Source: Sanghuangporus weigelae (lineage: Eukaryota > Basidiomycota > Agaricomycetes > Hymenochaetales > Hymenochaetaceae). From it: DNA of 64,000 nucleotides. Shown here one piece after another: positions 1-12,028 of this stretch; position 1 is the stretch's first letter, and each line of letters begins with the position of its first letter. The position numbers were made by a program, and so were the translations under genes. The notes beneath the pieces are model-generated. The model ran no database searches. It had not been told where the DNA came from and was given only the letters and a program-made list of their open reading frames with translations. The DNA is taken from NCBI GenBank assembly GCA_033182465.1, contig CP137318.1, positions 2,790,001-2,854,000 of the forward strand, given 5' to 3'.

Positions 1-623
1 AGATCCAGAGGCGACTAAGAAAGCTTTCCGCGGTGGCTATTTTGCATCTGGAGATCTTGCAGTTATGCATGAAGACGGGAGCATCGCTATCCAGGACCGG
101 AGCAAGGACATCATCATTTCAGGAGGCGAAGTCCGTTGATTTCATGTCATTTACTTAGCCAAGTCCAACTGACCCGCGTGAATCAAGAACGCTTCAAGCC
201 TGGCGATTGAACAAGGTCAGTTACATCATTCATGTGCATGCGTTTGTAAAAATAAACAAGTTATTGACCATGAACATCAGAATTAGCAGAGCATCCGGCT
301 GTGCATGAGGTTGCAGTTGTGGCAAGACCTCACTCGAAATGGGGTGAGCGCCCAATGGCGTTCGTAATTCTTACTCCAGTGGCCGAAAGGGAGTATGCGG
401 GACGGCATCATGATTTCGAAGTAGACCTGAAGAAGTTCGCGAAGACACGTCTTCCTGGATTTGCCTGCCCTGAGTGGGTGCGAATATTAGATGAACTACC
501 GGTGCGGCCTTGATTTCCTTGACTGCGTTCAGTTTGAGTCGAGCCTTATCTTCTTTTATCCAGAAAACATCAACAGGCAAAATCATGAAGACAGCCTTGC
601 GCGGAATTGTCGCCAAATTATGA
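1..623 (+). CDS. peroxisomal acyl-CoA synthetase (AMP-binding family), 3' end only
   Basis: This is the C-terminal part of an AMP-dependent acyl-CoA synthetase; the 5' end lies outside the window. Such enzymes activate a carboxylic acid to acyl-AMP and then to acyl-CoA. The first exon carries the conserved '[10 protein letters not shown]' block and the '[12 protein letters not shown]' hinge. Later exons give '[21 protein letters not shown]' and the 'DELPKTSTGKI' motif, which holds the catalytic C-terminal lysine. Exons are about 1-130, 188-215, 290-501 and 564-623. The last intron (502-563) splits ELP from KTSTGK; reading through it would give a false early stop at 513. The protein ends in Ala-Lys-Leu, a type 1 peroxisomal targeting signal, so a role in peroxisomal fatty-acid or aromatic-acid activation is inferred. 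Substrate cannot be read from this fragment. Confidence 0.9.
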
Positions 624-782
624 ATAGTATAGAAACTATCGTACCTCAACAAGAAAATAACATTGTAAAGGCTACATATTTCGTGTCTAATATTACGAGG
701 GGGTATATGCCTACAAGATGCAAATAGATGATATTGTGTTGAATGGTGCACGTCAGACGGAGGAAAGAAAGAATGCCGTAGT

Positions 783-3700
783 TCATGTAGAAATCGGACA
801 AAGTTGAAGAATGCGGAATGAACCATTACTCCGTTCGCAAAAGTACACAGTATCGTCAACGCGTCCCAAATATAAAAGCTCCTCATGTTGACGTCCTTCA
901 TTATCATCGGCATTACCGAGTGCGGAATCGTTCTTTGCTGAAGAAGATTTCCCGAAACTAAGACCTTGTTTCTTGCCAGTTGATGCCGCAGACAAAGATT
1001 TATCTGAGGAAACTGGACCAACGGCAAAGGCAGAGAGGGGCGAGCCAACTCGCCATACGAACGGACCACGTCTGCTAATCGCAGATGGATGTGGTTTGAA
1101 GTTCGGGAGAATAGGTCGCGAGAAATCGCCTGGTGATGTAAGGGCGTCCACAACGTCAGTGACTTCCAATCCGCCCTGTCTGACAGCAGCTAGGACAGTA
1201 GTCTTCCCAACATCGAACGGCTCTAGACGCTTGACATCCCCGAGCCTATTTCCATAGACCGAAAAATCTTCTTCCTCATCAATACTCCAATGCAGGCGAC
1301 CTCGTAAGACGGAACGACCACGAGCGTCGACAACACTGGTGCTATGACCTCCACGACTCGTGAAGAAGAGTGCGGGTGGACCATATCGTCGATCTTGGGT
1401 TAGCAATGACATGGGATCGAGTAATGGCTTAACTGGCTCGGCCGGCAGACTAAAACTCGTCAGCGGCGGAGGTGGAGGTCGAAATGGGTGTGTAGGATCG
1501 ACACTTTGAGACCTCAAGTCTTTCAAAAGGATATAATCTTGGTCTTCTTCCCGACGCACGGGCAAATCAGGAGGTAGGAGGCCATCCTTATACCATGTTT
1601 GCATGAGAGAGGCTTTCCATGGGCCTGACAAAGACTGTTAGAAGAGCAACACCAACACATTATTATATACTTACCCTGCACAACACCTTTCGGATCACGA
1701 TAGTACCATTTAGAGGGTGGAAGAGAAGGTGGTATAGGCAGGCCAGGAGGACTAAATTGAACATTTGCCAAATCGAGGTTGTTTACACCATCGGGCTCTG
1801 GCTCATACTGCGCTCGATATTCCAAAAACGATTGGTATGTCGGAGGTATGACGCATTCATCTGCGATGGTTGCAAGAGGAAATCGAGGAGCAAACGACAA
1901 TTGCTGAAACGTAGTATACGGTGCCGCTTGAGCGGTGGCTAGAGCGGCCAACTCCTCTGAATGTGAGGTATTCGCAGGAGCTTGTTGCGTCGACTCAGAG
2001 CCGACAAGATTTGATTCAGAAGCTTGCCTGCTTATCGCTGGAGGCGTGCTTATAGTTTCATCTAGAGTCTGTGATGTCACAGAAGTAGTCAAAGTGACTC
2101 CAACGCTGACATTCGCATCCGTCGAATCTCCTTCGCCCAGGGTAGGTGCATTGGCTTCGGTACTAGCAAGTTCATCCGTTCTGTTTTCACGGGCACGACG
2201 TCGAGCTGCACGCCTTGCGGCCCGGCCTACTCTGACTTCACGCACCCTCACGGTCGCTGGCTCCAATCCAAAAACATTCTGCGCGAAAACCAGGAAAACT
2301 TCCACGAGATCGTCGCCCTGTAGTTGAAGCTCCAAAGAACGAGGAGAATCTGGTAGAATGAAGGTCCGCGACAAACCAAGCGTTGTTCTGTAGGTTCCCG
2401 CAAAAAGCTCAACCTTCTCACCATTTTCACCACAAAGTATTGCCAGAAAGCTGTAATAAATGACAAGGTCAGAATCCCGCAAGTAATCAATGCATCATAG
2501 CAAATGTACCTCTTCTTTGCGGTCTCAACAGCTTTAATCATGACTGCACCTTTAGTCCCAGGCAACTTCACATATTCGAGCTTTGGAGCCGACGGCAAAG
2601 GCGCAGGATTTCCTCTCTTCGTCAATTCACTAGCGAATGATCTACTCGCAGGGCTAGGCTGATCATCCGAACGTCGTGACTGGAATGCACTGGTAATAAT
2701 CCGGGGAAGGAACCTATGATGCGATAGCGTACTGGGGGCAGACGGGGAAGGTGACGGAGCGGGTGGCAGAGACCTAGCCGTACTTGGACGTGGTAAAGAG
2801 GATATTGAGCCATGTCCGCGCAGTGAATTGTGCCGCAATAACGGAGCAGCTTCAGCTGAATTGATACGCGTCAAAGTGCTCGACGGTCGTTCGTCGTTCT
2901 GTTGGGCAGCCGTTCGAGATCGGGTCGGAGCAGCATTGGATTGGGCACCAATACGCATAGGCTCACTGCTGGTCGAATTCGAGAAAACTCCATCCAGCAC
3001 AGACCATCGGCGACGTGCTCGTCGGGACACCTGATTGCTATTCATCTCTCCTTCTCCGTGAGTCTCAGATGCAGTCTCACGAGGACTCTGTGGCTCTTGC
3101 GAGTACTGTGGCGTGATGAATATAGCCTCCTGAGGTCTCTGAGAACCAGGTGGAGGGAGATCTGGCAGTCGGCTCTCCATGAGCGCCTGAGCAAAGCTGA
3201 TTGGTTCGCCATCACCATCACCATCCTCATCGTCTTCGTCACCATCTGCATCAGATGCAGCAGCTCTCGATAGATTTTCTTCAGGCTGTGTAGCTGACAA
3301 TGCTTGCCGTAAAGTCCAGACTGACGGCGTTGGCGATGGCGGAGGTCGTGCGCCATTACTGGTCGTGGTTACTGTCCGAGATAGAGCAACGTCCAGTTGG
3401 GCTGGTCGTCCCCGCCGAGTCACGGTCGGAGACGCAGACACCTGTGAATGCCGCCGAGACTCAGCTAACCTTGGAATATCCAAAGGAGTGGGTGTTTGGG
3501 CTGCATCTGGAGTCCGTCCAGAATGGCCATTAGATGAGTTTCCGGCGCCCATAGAACTCGTTCTTTCATCAAGAGCGGCGCTTCCACTCGGACCGGCAGT
3601 TGCCATATTAATAGCTTCATCGTCGCTGGAATGATGTTCCCAATCGCCCTTCTCGTCGTCACGTGGAGCGGAGGCTGCACTGCGCCGGCGCACGGAATTA

Positions 3701-5360
3701 CCAGCCAGGACGTTCTGCACAGATCCGGAACGAGAACGCGTCTGGGTGACTGAAATAACAGAAGACCGATTTTGCATGTCAGGTCGAGCTGTCGCCGGGC
3801 TTTGATACGGAGGAGGATCTGAATTCTGTGAACTTGTCTGCGCATCCTTTGAAGAGGCCCTTCTTAATCTTCGACCGACAGTCGGAGCTCTTGGTCGAGG
3901 TGGTGCAGAGCCAGCTGAGACTGCTGTCCCAACAGAAGGCTTCCGTCTCTTGGGCTTGGGGGTAGGCGGCGTTGGAGTAGTCGGCGAATCAGTGAGGCCT
4001 GACTTATTAGACTTCTCACTAAGAGAAGCACTAACTTTCAGGTCACCAAATACTCTATCGACACTACTGCTTGTCCCCTTTTTCGCCTCTTCACGCCTTA
4101 TCCTGTCCTTCTCACGCCTGCTCTCAACATCCATGCGCCACTCAACAGCTTTCCTGACCTCCTCTAGGGCGTAGACCCTAACACCATCTCTTCTGCCGGC
4201 GATAGCAACAAGAACACCCTTCTCTTCCATGACAACGACACTCTTGAAACTCACTCGCCGGACCAACGCATACGGCTGCGGCGAAGGTGGTGCAACAAGT
4301 GGCAAGATATCCAGACCTTGTGTGTGGCACAGCAATAGATAATGAGGCTTTAGAAAGGTCCCGCTGGTCGGCGGGGTGGTGAAGTGTGAAGTAGTGAGGA
4401 TAGGTGTTACCGAAGTCAGAGAAAGACCAAGCTCTTGCAAAGAAGGTGGAGGAAGCGAAGGTGGTGGCGTTATGGTCCGATTCACACGTGAAGGAGATGA
4501 GGCTCTGGAAGATTCATCGCCTTTGGATTGCGAAAGTTCTTCCTCACGGACGGATGGCCTGCTTGACGATGCTGAAGGGAGATCACGATCCGGACGTCGA
4601 TGGATAAGATTGGACAGAAGGCTTGAAAACCGATTCGTAGCACGATTCTGGGAAGGCATGAAGACAAATAGAAAACCAACGAGGGATAGCGTAAGGTGAA
4701 ATGTAAGAGTAGCAAGGAAGTAAGCCGACGTACGTCAACAGTCGATCGCCTCCTACTTTGGCGACGCTCTAGTCCATAGCTCGACTGAGTTGGGGAGGGA
4801 GATACAGGTCGGGCACTCGCACTAGCAGTTACAGTTGAGGACGGTGCCTCAGGAGACGGTGCCCCAGCCTGGGCCGAAGCCGACGCGGTCGGAGAAGAAG
4901 GTGCGGATGACATGTGTAAGGAGGGCGGAGTTGTGATGACAGCGTGAGTGCGGTCAGGTGTATCAATGGGACTAGGCAAGGAGGATGGCGGCTCCTCCAT
5001 AGTGAGGACCTCAGAAGAGCTTTTGTTGACCTGAGTGACAATTTTGAACTTATCCATGTCTGGTGGTAATGCATCGCGGATACCGGCGCGACCATGAAAG
5101 GCACCGTCCGTTCCCTCGGTGTCTCGTCGTTCAGCCCCGGCGCGTTCCTCAACCTCAATACCTTCCTGCGCGTCACTCCAAATTTCTTCATTTTCCTCGG
5201 GTACGGTGGCCATCGTGACATTAGTATCCGAGCACTCTGACTTTGCTATTGGGGACACAGGAGGGTCAGGAGGATCCAGCTTGGGAGGCTGCCCAGATTG
5301 CTGCTGGTCTGGGTGGACTGAGGGGACTTCGACAATACAGGGTGCCTCCACATTGTCCAT
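783..5360 (-). CDS. large CNH-like and GYF domain protein
   Basis: Four exons (5360-4734, 4647-2510, 2450-1675, 1624-783) sum to 4383 nt, an exact reading frame of 1460 aa. The N-terminal 300 residues are low complexity (Ser/Pro/Glu). From about residue 300 comes a stretch resembling the start of a citron-homology (CNH) beta-propeller ('YLLLCHTQGLDIL', 'VYALEEVRKAVEW'). It seems to resume after a roughly 550-residue disordered insert at 'KSFLAILCGENGEKVELFAG' and continue through 'FPLATIADECVIPPTYQSFL'. A clear GYF domain follows at about residue 1170: 'WYYRDPKGVVQGPW', 'MQTWYKDG', 'LPVRR'. It is completed only after splicing at 1675/1624. GYF domains bind proline-rich ligands and often act in mRNA or vesicle processes; the role here is unknown. 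The GYF call is firm and the CNH call moderate. The C-terminal 230 residues are unassigned. Confidence 0.8.
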
Positions 5361-5592
5361 AAGAGAAGAGAGGAAGAGAGGTTCGAGGAGAAAGGGAAGG
5401 AAAGAGGACGAGGAAAGGAAAGGACCGAAAGCAAAAGGAACTTATCTTAGGTCAGTCACTGATGGCGACCAGGTCTATTTCCCACGGCGCCCAGCCATCC
5501 GGGCCAAACGCTCAACTTGCACAGCACGAACAGCGTAGTAGGCACAATACTATACTATAATAATAATGTATTACAAGTCTAGCCCGATTATT

Positions 5593-6809
5593 TCAGTCAT
5601 CATCGTCTTCGTCTAGACTGCCATCTCGCCCGCTCTGTGAGTCCAGTTCTTCGCCGAACGGATCCCCGCTTTCCATGGCCCGCCTCGTATCTCCGGCCTT
5701 TTTCGCTCGCTTTTCTTTCTCTTTCGCCTCTTGCTCAGCCTTCTTTGCGAGATACGCCTTGCTCCCAACTACTTTCTCTGGATTCTTGCACAACCGGAGT
5801 CTTCTGTCCACATCTCTCACCCTTTCTACATCCGGCCCTGCACCATCACGACTGATCATCTCCTCAATATCCTTGACAATTGATAAAATTGACTCCGCGC
5901 CCTTCGACTGAGCCCAGGCAGCAGCAAAGTCCGGAGACGCCATCGAGAAGGCTGCCAACGCGACTTGAGACGGCGTGTACACAAGTTCCGCATCCGTCAG
6001 CCTCGACGTTCGGACGTGCTTCACGGCAATTTGATATGTTTCTTGTAGCTTCTCGAGTGATATGTCCGGAAGATTCTGCAATTTCATCGCATCGGTCACA
6101 ACACGTACGCTTCCTTATCACTGACCTGGATATCGAGGTAAATACCCCAAAGAGCTCTGTGAGCATGCCAAATTTTGAATTCGAAATTCAGGCTCTGGGC
6201 AACGAGGAACTCTAGATCAAGGACGTCTGATGGCGTGGTCTTCGGGATATGCGTTGTGTATGATTCAAGAGATATTGGATTGTTAGTCGTTTTCGTTGCA
6301 AGAAACAGAGCAGTTAGCCTTTGATATCGTTAGAAGTTATTAATGTCGAAAAAAATACACTTAAACTTACATCACGTTCTTTGGGTGCCAATCCATCACC
6401 GTATTCTTCAGATAGAATCTCTTGAGATACGATATGGCCGTGGCTTCCACTTCTTCTGGAAACCGAAAATGGCCACAGAGCTGACCGACTTTCCCAATGT
6501 ACAACTTCACCAAAAGAAGCTCTTCGTCCGGTGTCAAGAACGAAACACCTGCCGACGACCCAGACTAGGCACTCAGGTCAGTCCACTTTCAATCTTATGC
6601 CTAAAGAAGACACATACCAAATCAACCTCAATCGCATTTCTGATGACACTCACTGCCGCCTTGTTCAAGGAAGCGCGCAGGTCTCGGAGTTGTTGGATAG
6701 AATATCGCCAGTGCCTGAACTGAGTGCTGCCCTCATATATGGGCCTGCGAGAAGAACCCTGTCCGTCATCAGGTTCTGAGGCTCTCGTTGGGACCGCCAT
6801 CGTCACCAT
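5593..6809 (-). CDS. CCL1: cyclin H (TFIIH/CAK kinase regulatory subunit)
   Basis: Cyclin H partners Cdk7/Kin28 in the CDK-activating kinase of TFIIH, which phosphorylates the RNA polymerase II CTD. Four exons (6809-6618, 6564-6371, 6318-6126, 6075-5593) give 353 aa in one frame; an in-frame ATG at 6800 is an alternative start. The N-terminus has the family pattern 'FRHWRYSIQQLRDLR'. The first cyclin fold includes 'LYIGKVGQLCGHFRFP' and 'ATAISYLKRFYLKN', followed by 'DWHPKNVM' and 'ALFLATKTTNNPI'. The second part has 'DLEFLVAQSLNFEFKIWHAH' and 'SRLTDAELVYTPSQVALAA'. The C-terminal tail is Lys/Glu rich and ends in an acidic Asp run. The usual cyclin H length is about 320-420 aa, so the model is complete. 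Confidence 0.93.
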
Positions 6810-7157
6810 TTATATTGCGCTTGGTGACGGTTCACGACAACCCATTCTATTGAGCCTGAGCCAATAAATATCGAGGATGCGCATTGCGCCGATCCCCGAA
6901 TGACTATAATAGGCAAAGTCTCAATATTGGAAGGACCTGAATCTTTTGGATCTGATCCTGTTGGTAACCACCATGCCCGCGGAAAAGATGCCGACCATCC
7001 TTTTCGAGGCTTTTCGTCGGTCATGGCGGGGATTTGAGTATGAGCTTGTGAGAAAAGTTACAATTGAGTTGACATCCTCCGACTAATTTCTCCGTGCATA
7101 ACCACTCTTCAGCGCCCGTCCTGAGGGAGCAGCTATCCAACCTCCCTTCAGTCCTTC
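6810..7157. promoter_or_regulatory. divergent intergenic region, cyclin H / surface protein
   Basis: 348 nt between two divergently oriented starts must carry both promoters. A 73-codon minus-strand open frame (7024-6803) overlaps the cyclin H start but has no family resemblance; it could be an upstream ORF in the cyclin H leader. No clear TATA box was seen. Confidence 0.4.
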
Positions 7158-8540
7158 ATGGGAATGGCGGACACAATGCTCGATGTGCGACTCAACGTCT
7201 GCGACTTGTCCTCTAAAACTAGACGAACTACTGGACGAACAACAGCGCTGACACGCCGATTTACCGCCGTCATTCATACATATATTGTGGCGTGGTTACT
7301 ACTTTCGTGTTATGCACCATTATTAGCCAACGCGCAGGCATTCCTGAGAAATGGGCAGTTTTTCACAAAGGGGCTTGCTATAAGTAATGCGCCATTTCCT
7401 GGGAGGTGAGCTTTGCAATATACCTAATGTATCACTTGGCGGCGCGAATTGACGACCTACGAATAGTCCCCAACATGCAGGAAGCGATCTTGTTATTTCT
7501 GTCGAAGTATGTTGCAATTCATACCAAAGTGCACTGAAATAGGCTCATTGCATCATTTGCTCTCTTCATATAGTTATCTGGGGATGGCAAGATCGACCAG
7601 AGCCTATTCATTCCAGGATCTGGCGCACCGACACGATATGATTCCCTCGAAATTTACCTTGTTTCCGCGCAGACCCGGTCGAACTTCACCGTATCGAATG
7701 GATCGATACTCTTGACGCAAGAACCTGGGAGTACAGTGAAGCATTTGAATTGGCCTCTTCCTTCATGCATGTCCCCTGGCATTTACAATGTGAGAGTGTT
7801 TTGGAGCAATGGTTATTTGAGGGATTTCTGATGCTTCAAACCAGCTTACCTATTATGAATCCTCGCATATAAACAACGAGGTACGTTTGTATCCCGCAAT
7901 GGAAAATTCAGCTCTGCAGATAGCTTAATGCTATCATAGGCTTTCTTTTCAATCACCCCGCTCAACGTCACAGTCGATAATCCTAATAAGAGCGACGATT
8001 TATCGCAATGCGAAAGCGTTTCCAATCCTCTACAAGACCAGCCACAACTCGACTCGGCTCCTGCCATTAACCCCTACGAAGATCCTGATTCTGGCTTGAC
8101 TGGTTCAGGTAATTCGAACTCGAACTCGGGCATGCCAACAATTACAGTCGGTTCGTCTGGTCTGCCTACGCAATGGACTGTCGAGCCTAGTGGCTCCACA
8201 ATTACGGCAACTGGACCAGTAACAACCGCAACGATAGTGGTCCTCTCAACCGCTACACTGACCGAGACCATTACAGAAGACCAGACTTCTGTTCTCACTA
8301 CTACTTTCACGTGGGTGACCGCCGGGACCTTTCGCCATGCGATTATTCACTGACTATTACCTTTTCAGAGGACTCGTTACCACAACAATCACCGCAGTCA
8401 TGGGTACTGCGGACATGACTGCAGGCGGCTTCTTTCCCGTAAACGCAGCCCAAAGCATTTCTCGATTCACATCATTAGGACATTTATTAGGACACTTCTC
8501 GCTTGTATGCAGTACAATGATTTTCCTATTTTCTATCTGA
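7158..8540 (+). CDS. secreted Ser/Thr-rich cell-surface protein
   Basis: The N-terminus has a basic stretch followed by a hydrophobic segment ('YIVAWLLLSCYAPLLANAQA') that looks like a signal peptide or anchor. Later exons give a globular part ('DQSLFIPGSGAPTRYDSLEI', 'NFTVSNGSILL', 'LNWPLPSCMSPGIYN') with N-glycosylation sequons. A long Ser/Thr/Gly-rich stretch follows, with repeated Thr-Ile/Thr-Val motifs, and then a hydrophobic C-terminus. This layout is typical of fungal wall or GPI-type surface proteins. It has several exons; one junction lies just before 'GLVTTTITAV' near 8370. The ATG at 7158 is the first in frame, but the N region is long, so a later start is possible. I do not recognise a named family. 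It converges on FAP7 with only 62 nt between stops. Confidence 0.7.
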
Positions 8541-8602
8541 AGAGCTTCAGAATTTATTGCATAAATTTGGTCGAAGTTTGCTCTCACAAATTGTTGCAAC
8601 GG

Positions 8603-9273
8603 TCACCCTTCGTCATTGTAACCATGATCCCTCCGCCACGCCTGCACCCATTGGACTAATCGCTCAACATTACTTTCCAGATCTTCTGTCGTTTCACTCC
8701 TGAGTTCAATGACAATTTCTTGGGAATACGATTCCCTTGCTTCATCGAGTATGGTCTGCATGATTTCGGCTTCATTGTTCTCTTGGATTTTCTTCAGAGG
8801 GTAGTTCCTAACAAAATCATTGAATGTTGATAATCGGGGCGAGCAAGACGAGCAATATGGCCAACCTCTTTTCTAATCGATCCCAAAGCTGAGTGTGATC
8901 ACATCGAAGAACGACGACTAAATCAATCCATCGCTCAGGAAACACATCGCATGTGTGCCAATCCAATACGATGCCGCCTTCGGATGCAATCGGTTCAAGC
9001 TCATCCAGTAACTGTGCAGGCGGGCAACTTATGAATTGATTGGGAACCAAATATTAGTGGACTTACCTTGTCTTCGTCGACGGTATACGCTTGCCATTCT
9101 TCATCGTATCCTTCGTGTAACCCCTTCTCCTTGACAAGCTCGCCAACGTTGATGTGGCGAAGAGGAACAGAAGATTGTTCAGCTAAGAGCTGCGCATGCG
9201 TGGATTTGCCAGTGCCTGGAGTCCCGGTGATAAGAATGTTTGGCAACTGCCTGGTCTTCTCTTCAATATCCAT
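8603..9273 (-). CDS. FAP7: adenylate kinase isoenzyme 6 (Fap7/hCINAP)
   Basis: Fap7 is a nuclear adenylate kinase/ATPase needed for late 18S rRNA maturation, acting with Rps14. Three exons (9273-9067, 9011-8866, 8807-8603) sum to 558 nt, giving 185 aa, the usual size for the family. The Walker A motif is 'GTPGTGKST' near residue 17. The NMP-binding region is 'HINVGELVKEKGLHEGYDEE', followed by 'EGGIVLDWHTCDVFPERW' and the conserved 'VVVLRCDHTQLWDRLEKR'. The C-terminal part is 'NYPLKKIQENNEAEIMQ' and 'YSQEIVIELRS'. All of these are hallmark blocks of the AK6 family, so the call is firm. Confidence 0.95.
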
Positions 9274-9659
9274 ACAGGTGTTAATGATGATGGTAGACTT
9301 CTTCTGTTCAGTGGATGTGCAAAGTATGAACCTGAGAAAGGAAAAACTTACCTGATGTAAGCTGGTAATTTAAACTTTCTGATGATGGCCGTCAGGAATC
9401 ACGGTTCGGTTGCTGCCATTTCCATTCGTTTCCGGCGCCTGTTCCCTCGAGCTGTCATGTACGCGGCCCGAAATTCGTTGCACGGCAACCAAGCCGTATA
9501 TGTATCCTCAATCCCAGTTTGCAAGAATCCGTTATGCCACCAGCTCACTCAACTGAGTGCGACGACGACGACCTCCTCCGCGTCGACTAGCCTACCCCAA
9601 GGCGCTGGTTCGCCGGGAATCTTCAAACTTCAACACATACCGAGCTCAACCTCGGACTC
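9274..9659. promoter_or_regulatory. divergent intergenic region, FAP7 / membrane protein
   Basis: 386 nt between divergent starts. Short open frames exist on the plus strand at 9382-9675 and 9557-9838, but they resemble no family and overlap the next gene in other frames. Most likely it holds both promoters and 5' leaders. Confidence 0.35.
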
Positions 9660-11914
9660 ATGTCGAGCGCGCTAGGCGCGTCCGATTGCGCCTCTCCTTC
9701 AGCAACCAGTGGTCGTCTCAACGCCGTATTTCCGACACATTCCCTTGGTCCAAGTTCTGCCAACGACCCGCTCATAACTCAGGCTCCAGCTCTCTCTCCA
9801 AGACAGTTGGATGGGTCATGTTCTGTGACCCCGAATGATGTTCTCTTGAGGATTTCTACGACTGTGCTTATACCGGATTATTCGAGCTTCTATACCGCTG
9901 CACCTATAAGTCAATTCAGGATGGATTATACCCCGTTCCCTGACGGTTCTCTCATTGCTCCTCCCTATATTTCCGAAGTTCGACGCGGGGATTGGACTCT
10001 TTTGTTTAGCGGAATGATGCTCATGCTCTTCATCGCGACTTCCGTCATTGCAGCTGATTATATCCGTCGGGTGAAAGTAAAGCACAAGGTGCTCTTCTAT
10101 GAGCTACTCATCAGCCAATTGTGCGGTGTCGTGGCCTTTGCGATCACAGCCGCGACCGTACTTGCATCGAATATCAATTGCCGAAGGTATGTGCTCGTTA
10201 CTTATCATTCATTAATCCAAGTGTTCAATTGATGCCCTTCACAGAGCCCTCGCGGCAGGAGGTGTATTTACGGAGCTTTCCTCCGCTATACTTGTAAGGG
10301 TGCCAACATGGACTGGTGATTGTTGACTGAAGTATCTTAGCTTTCCGGAATTCTCGGAGTCAAGGCATACAGATGCCTATCCGATTCGAAGGTCGTCCTT
10401 TTTGTCATTATTGTGCTGCAGGCCGCTTCATCTACCATGTCCTTCCTGGATCTTGCGAAGCTTGAGGCTTCGCGCAGGTTATCCTGTAGGGAATCATCCC
10501 ATTTTTTCAACAACAGACAGACTAATCAATTCATCCGTAGTGACCTGCAATTCTTCCAACAACTCTATTCTTTTCCCGCTTTCGACAACCCTTCGTTTTG
10601 TGCTTGCACTGTTTATTTGTTCGTGTTGTAAGTATAAACCATTCCCTATTGATTCACTAGAGATTGACAAGCCTTTGAAGTTGTTTACGCTGTGTGGAAG
10701 TCAGAAAAGTTACCCGCCGCCCAGGGTCGTATATCCATCAGTCTGTCAGGACAGGGTCCACAACAACAGCCCTCAAGCGAGAAAGGCGGCGAACTAGCTT
10801 CAAATCGACCTCGCGGCTGGTGGGATTATGTCCCGGAGAGGAATGCGAAACCAATGGGGGAGCCTCGTGTTCAGACATGGCACATAGTCGATGACCAAGG
10901 ATTCGTGGGCAATATGCGCTATTTATTCGGAGCGTTGATAAAGAACGGATCCTCTGGACAAACGGCCTTACGCAAAGGATCTGATACAACACTGGTTGCC
11001 TCACCACACGCCCAAGACCTATCAAAGCCGCCTGCCGTTCAATTTCGAGAAAATAGCGAACATTTCCGCTTTAGCGTTGCCTCTCGTGCTCAATCTACAA
11101 CCCCTTCTAAGACTCGAAGTCTGGGACCTCTCATGAACCGCATGAAACTATTTCGGGAAGCATTGCGGAATGAGGTATGAGGTAGAGGTAGCATCTTCTG
11201 AGTTCGGGCTTACCTGCATTTAGCTTGCGTATACGGCACTGATCACGATCTTCAACGTCATCGCAACAATTCTGGGACTCGTAGGAGTGTTTGCACGGAC
11301 GTCGGCTATTGATCCAAACGTCTTTACTGGGTCCTATTGTAAGTATACCTCTTCTGTGAGTCATCGCAGCATTCTTACCACATGAATAAGGGGGCATTCT
11401 CTCTCTTCTGGTCATGCAGAGTTTCAGACGTGTTGTACGACGACATGAACGTGAGGCTCTCCTTCAGCATCCATCGACGTGGGATCCACTCTACTACGTC
11501 GAGAAGGTTACCAATGGCGAAGTAAGGCAAAGCATATCAACCGCAAGCGTTTCTTCCAACCCCTGGAGAGCACGTTCGATGATCATCAACCCATCTTTGG
11601 TCCCAACTGAAGGTGTCGACCCGTTGGATCGGCAGGAAGGGTCTTCAAAGGACGCGCAAGCCCGAAATGTGGCCGAGAATCCCTTTGAGGACTTCGAATT
11701 TGCAGGGCCTTCGGATAAGGGCAAGAACATAGCTGTGCTTACACACAGTCGAGGGTTGGCACCCGAGCAATTACCTCCCACCGAAACAATATCGCTATTT
11801 TCTGATTCAGCCTCATCCCAATGGACAGACTCGCAGGACCGCGATTCGATTTCCAGATATTCTGATCGCAGTTCCCAATCACTCTTTTATTTGGAGAAGA
11901 CGAATAGTCGTTAA
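9660..11914 (+). CDS. polytopic membrane protein of unknown function
   Basis: A multi-exon gene for an integral membrane protein. The N-terminal about 120 residues are extracellular-like. Hydrophobic helices follow at 'WTLLFSGMMLMLFIATSVIA', 'LLISQLCGVVAFAITAATVL', 'SSAILLSGILGVKAY', 'VVLFVIIVLQAASSTMSF' and 'LRFVLALFICSC'. A hydrophilic loop of about 150 residues is next, then one more helix ('ALITIFNVIATILGLVGVFA'). That is about six visible helices, with a seventh possible. The C-terminal tail from 11413 is Ser/Arg rich and likely cytosolic. Junctions I can read: after 'NINCR' (about 10186) into 'RALAAGG', and a fifth helix reached at about 10541. The start at 9660 is the first ATG in the coding frame. 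The shape is compatible with a receptor or sensor but no family signature was recognised. Confidence 0.75.
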
Positions 11915-12028
11915 CCAATCAGTTCAATTTTTGTTCCTTTCTTCCTCATTGTACTGTCCTTCCCCACAATCTTTACATAGTTTCATTGTACTTCTATCTA
12001 TATTACATTAAAACTTGATGACAATCTA

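Noticed and set aside
371-1153. 260-codon minus-strand frame over the acyl-CoA synthetase end
   Set aside because: It lies antisense to the spliced synthetase exons and in another frame of the GYF gene, with no domain; both neighbours explain the DNA better.
3200-3260. Repetitive (ATC/TCN)-rich tract
   Set aside because: It is coding sequence for an Asp/Glu/Gly run in the disordered insert of the GYF protein, not a separate element.
6803-7024. 73-codon minus-strand frame overlapping the cyclin H start
   Set aside because: No family likeness and it overlaps the conserved start; at most an upstream ORF in the leader.
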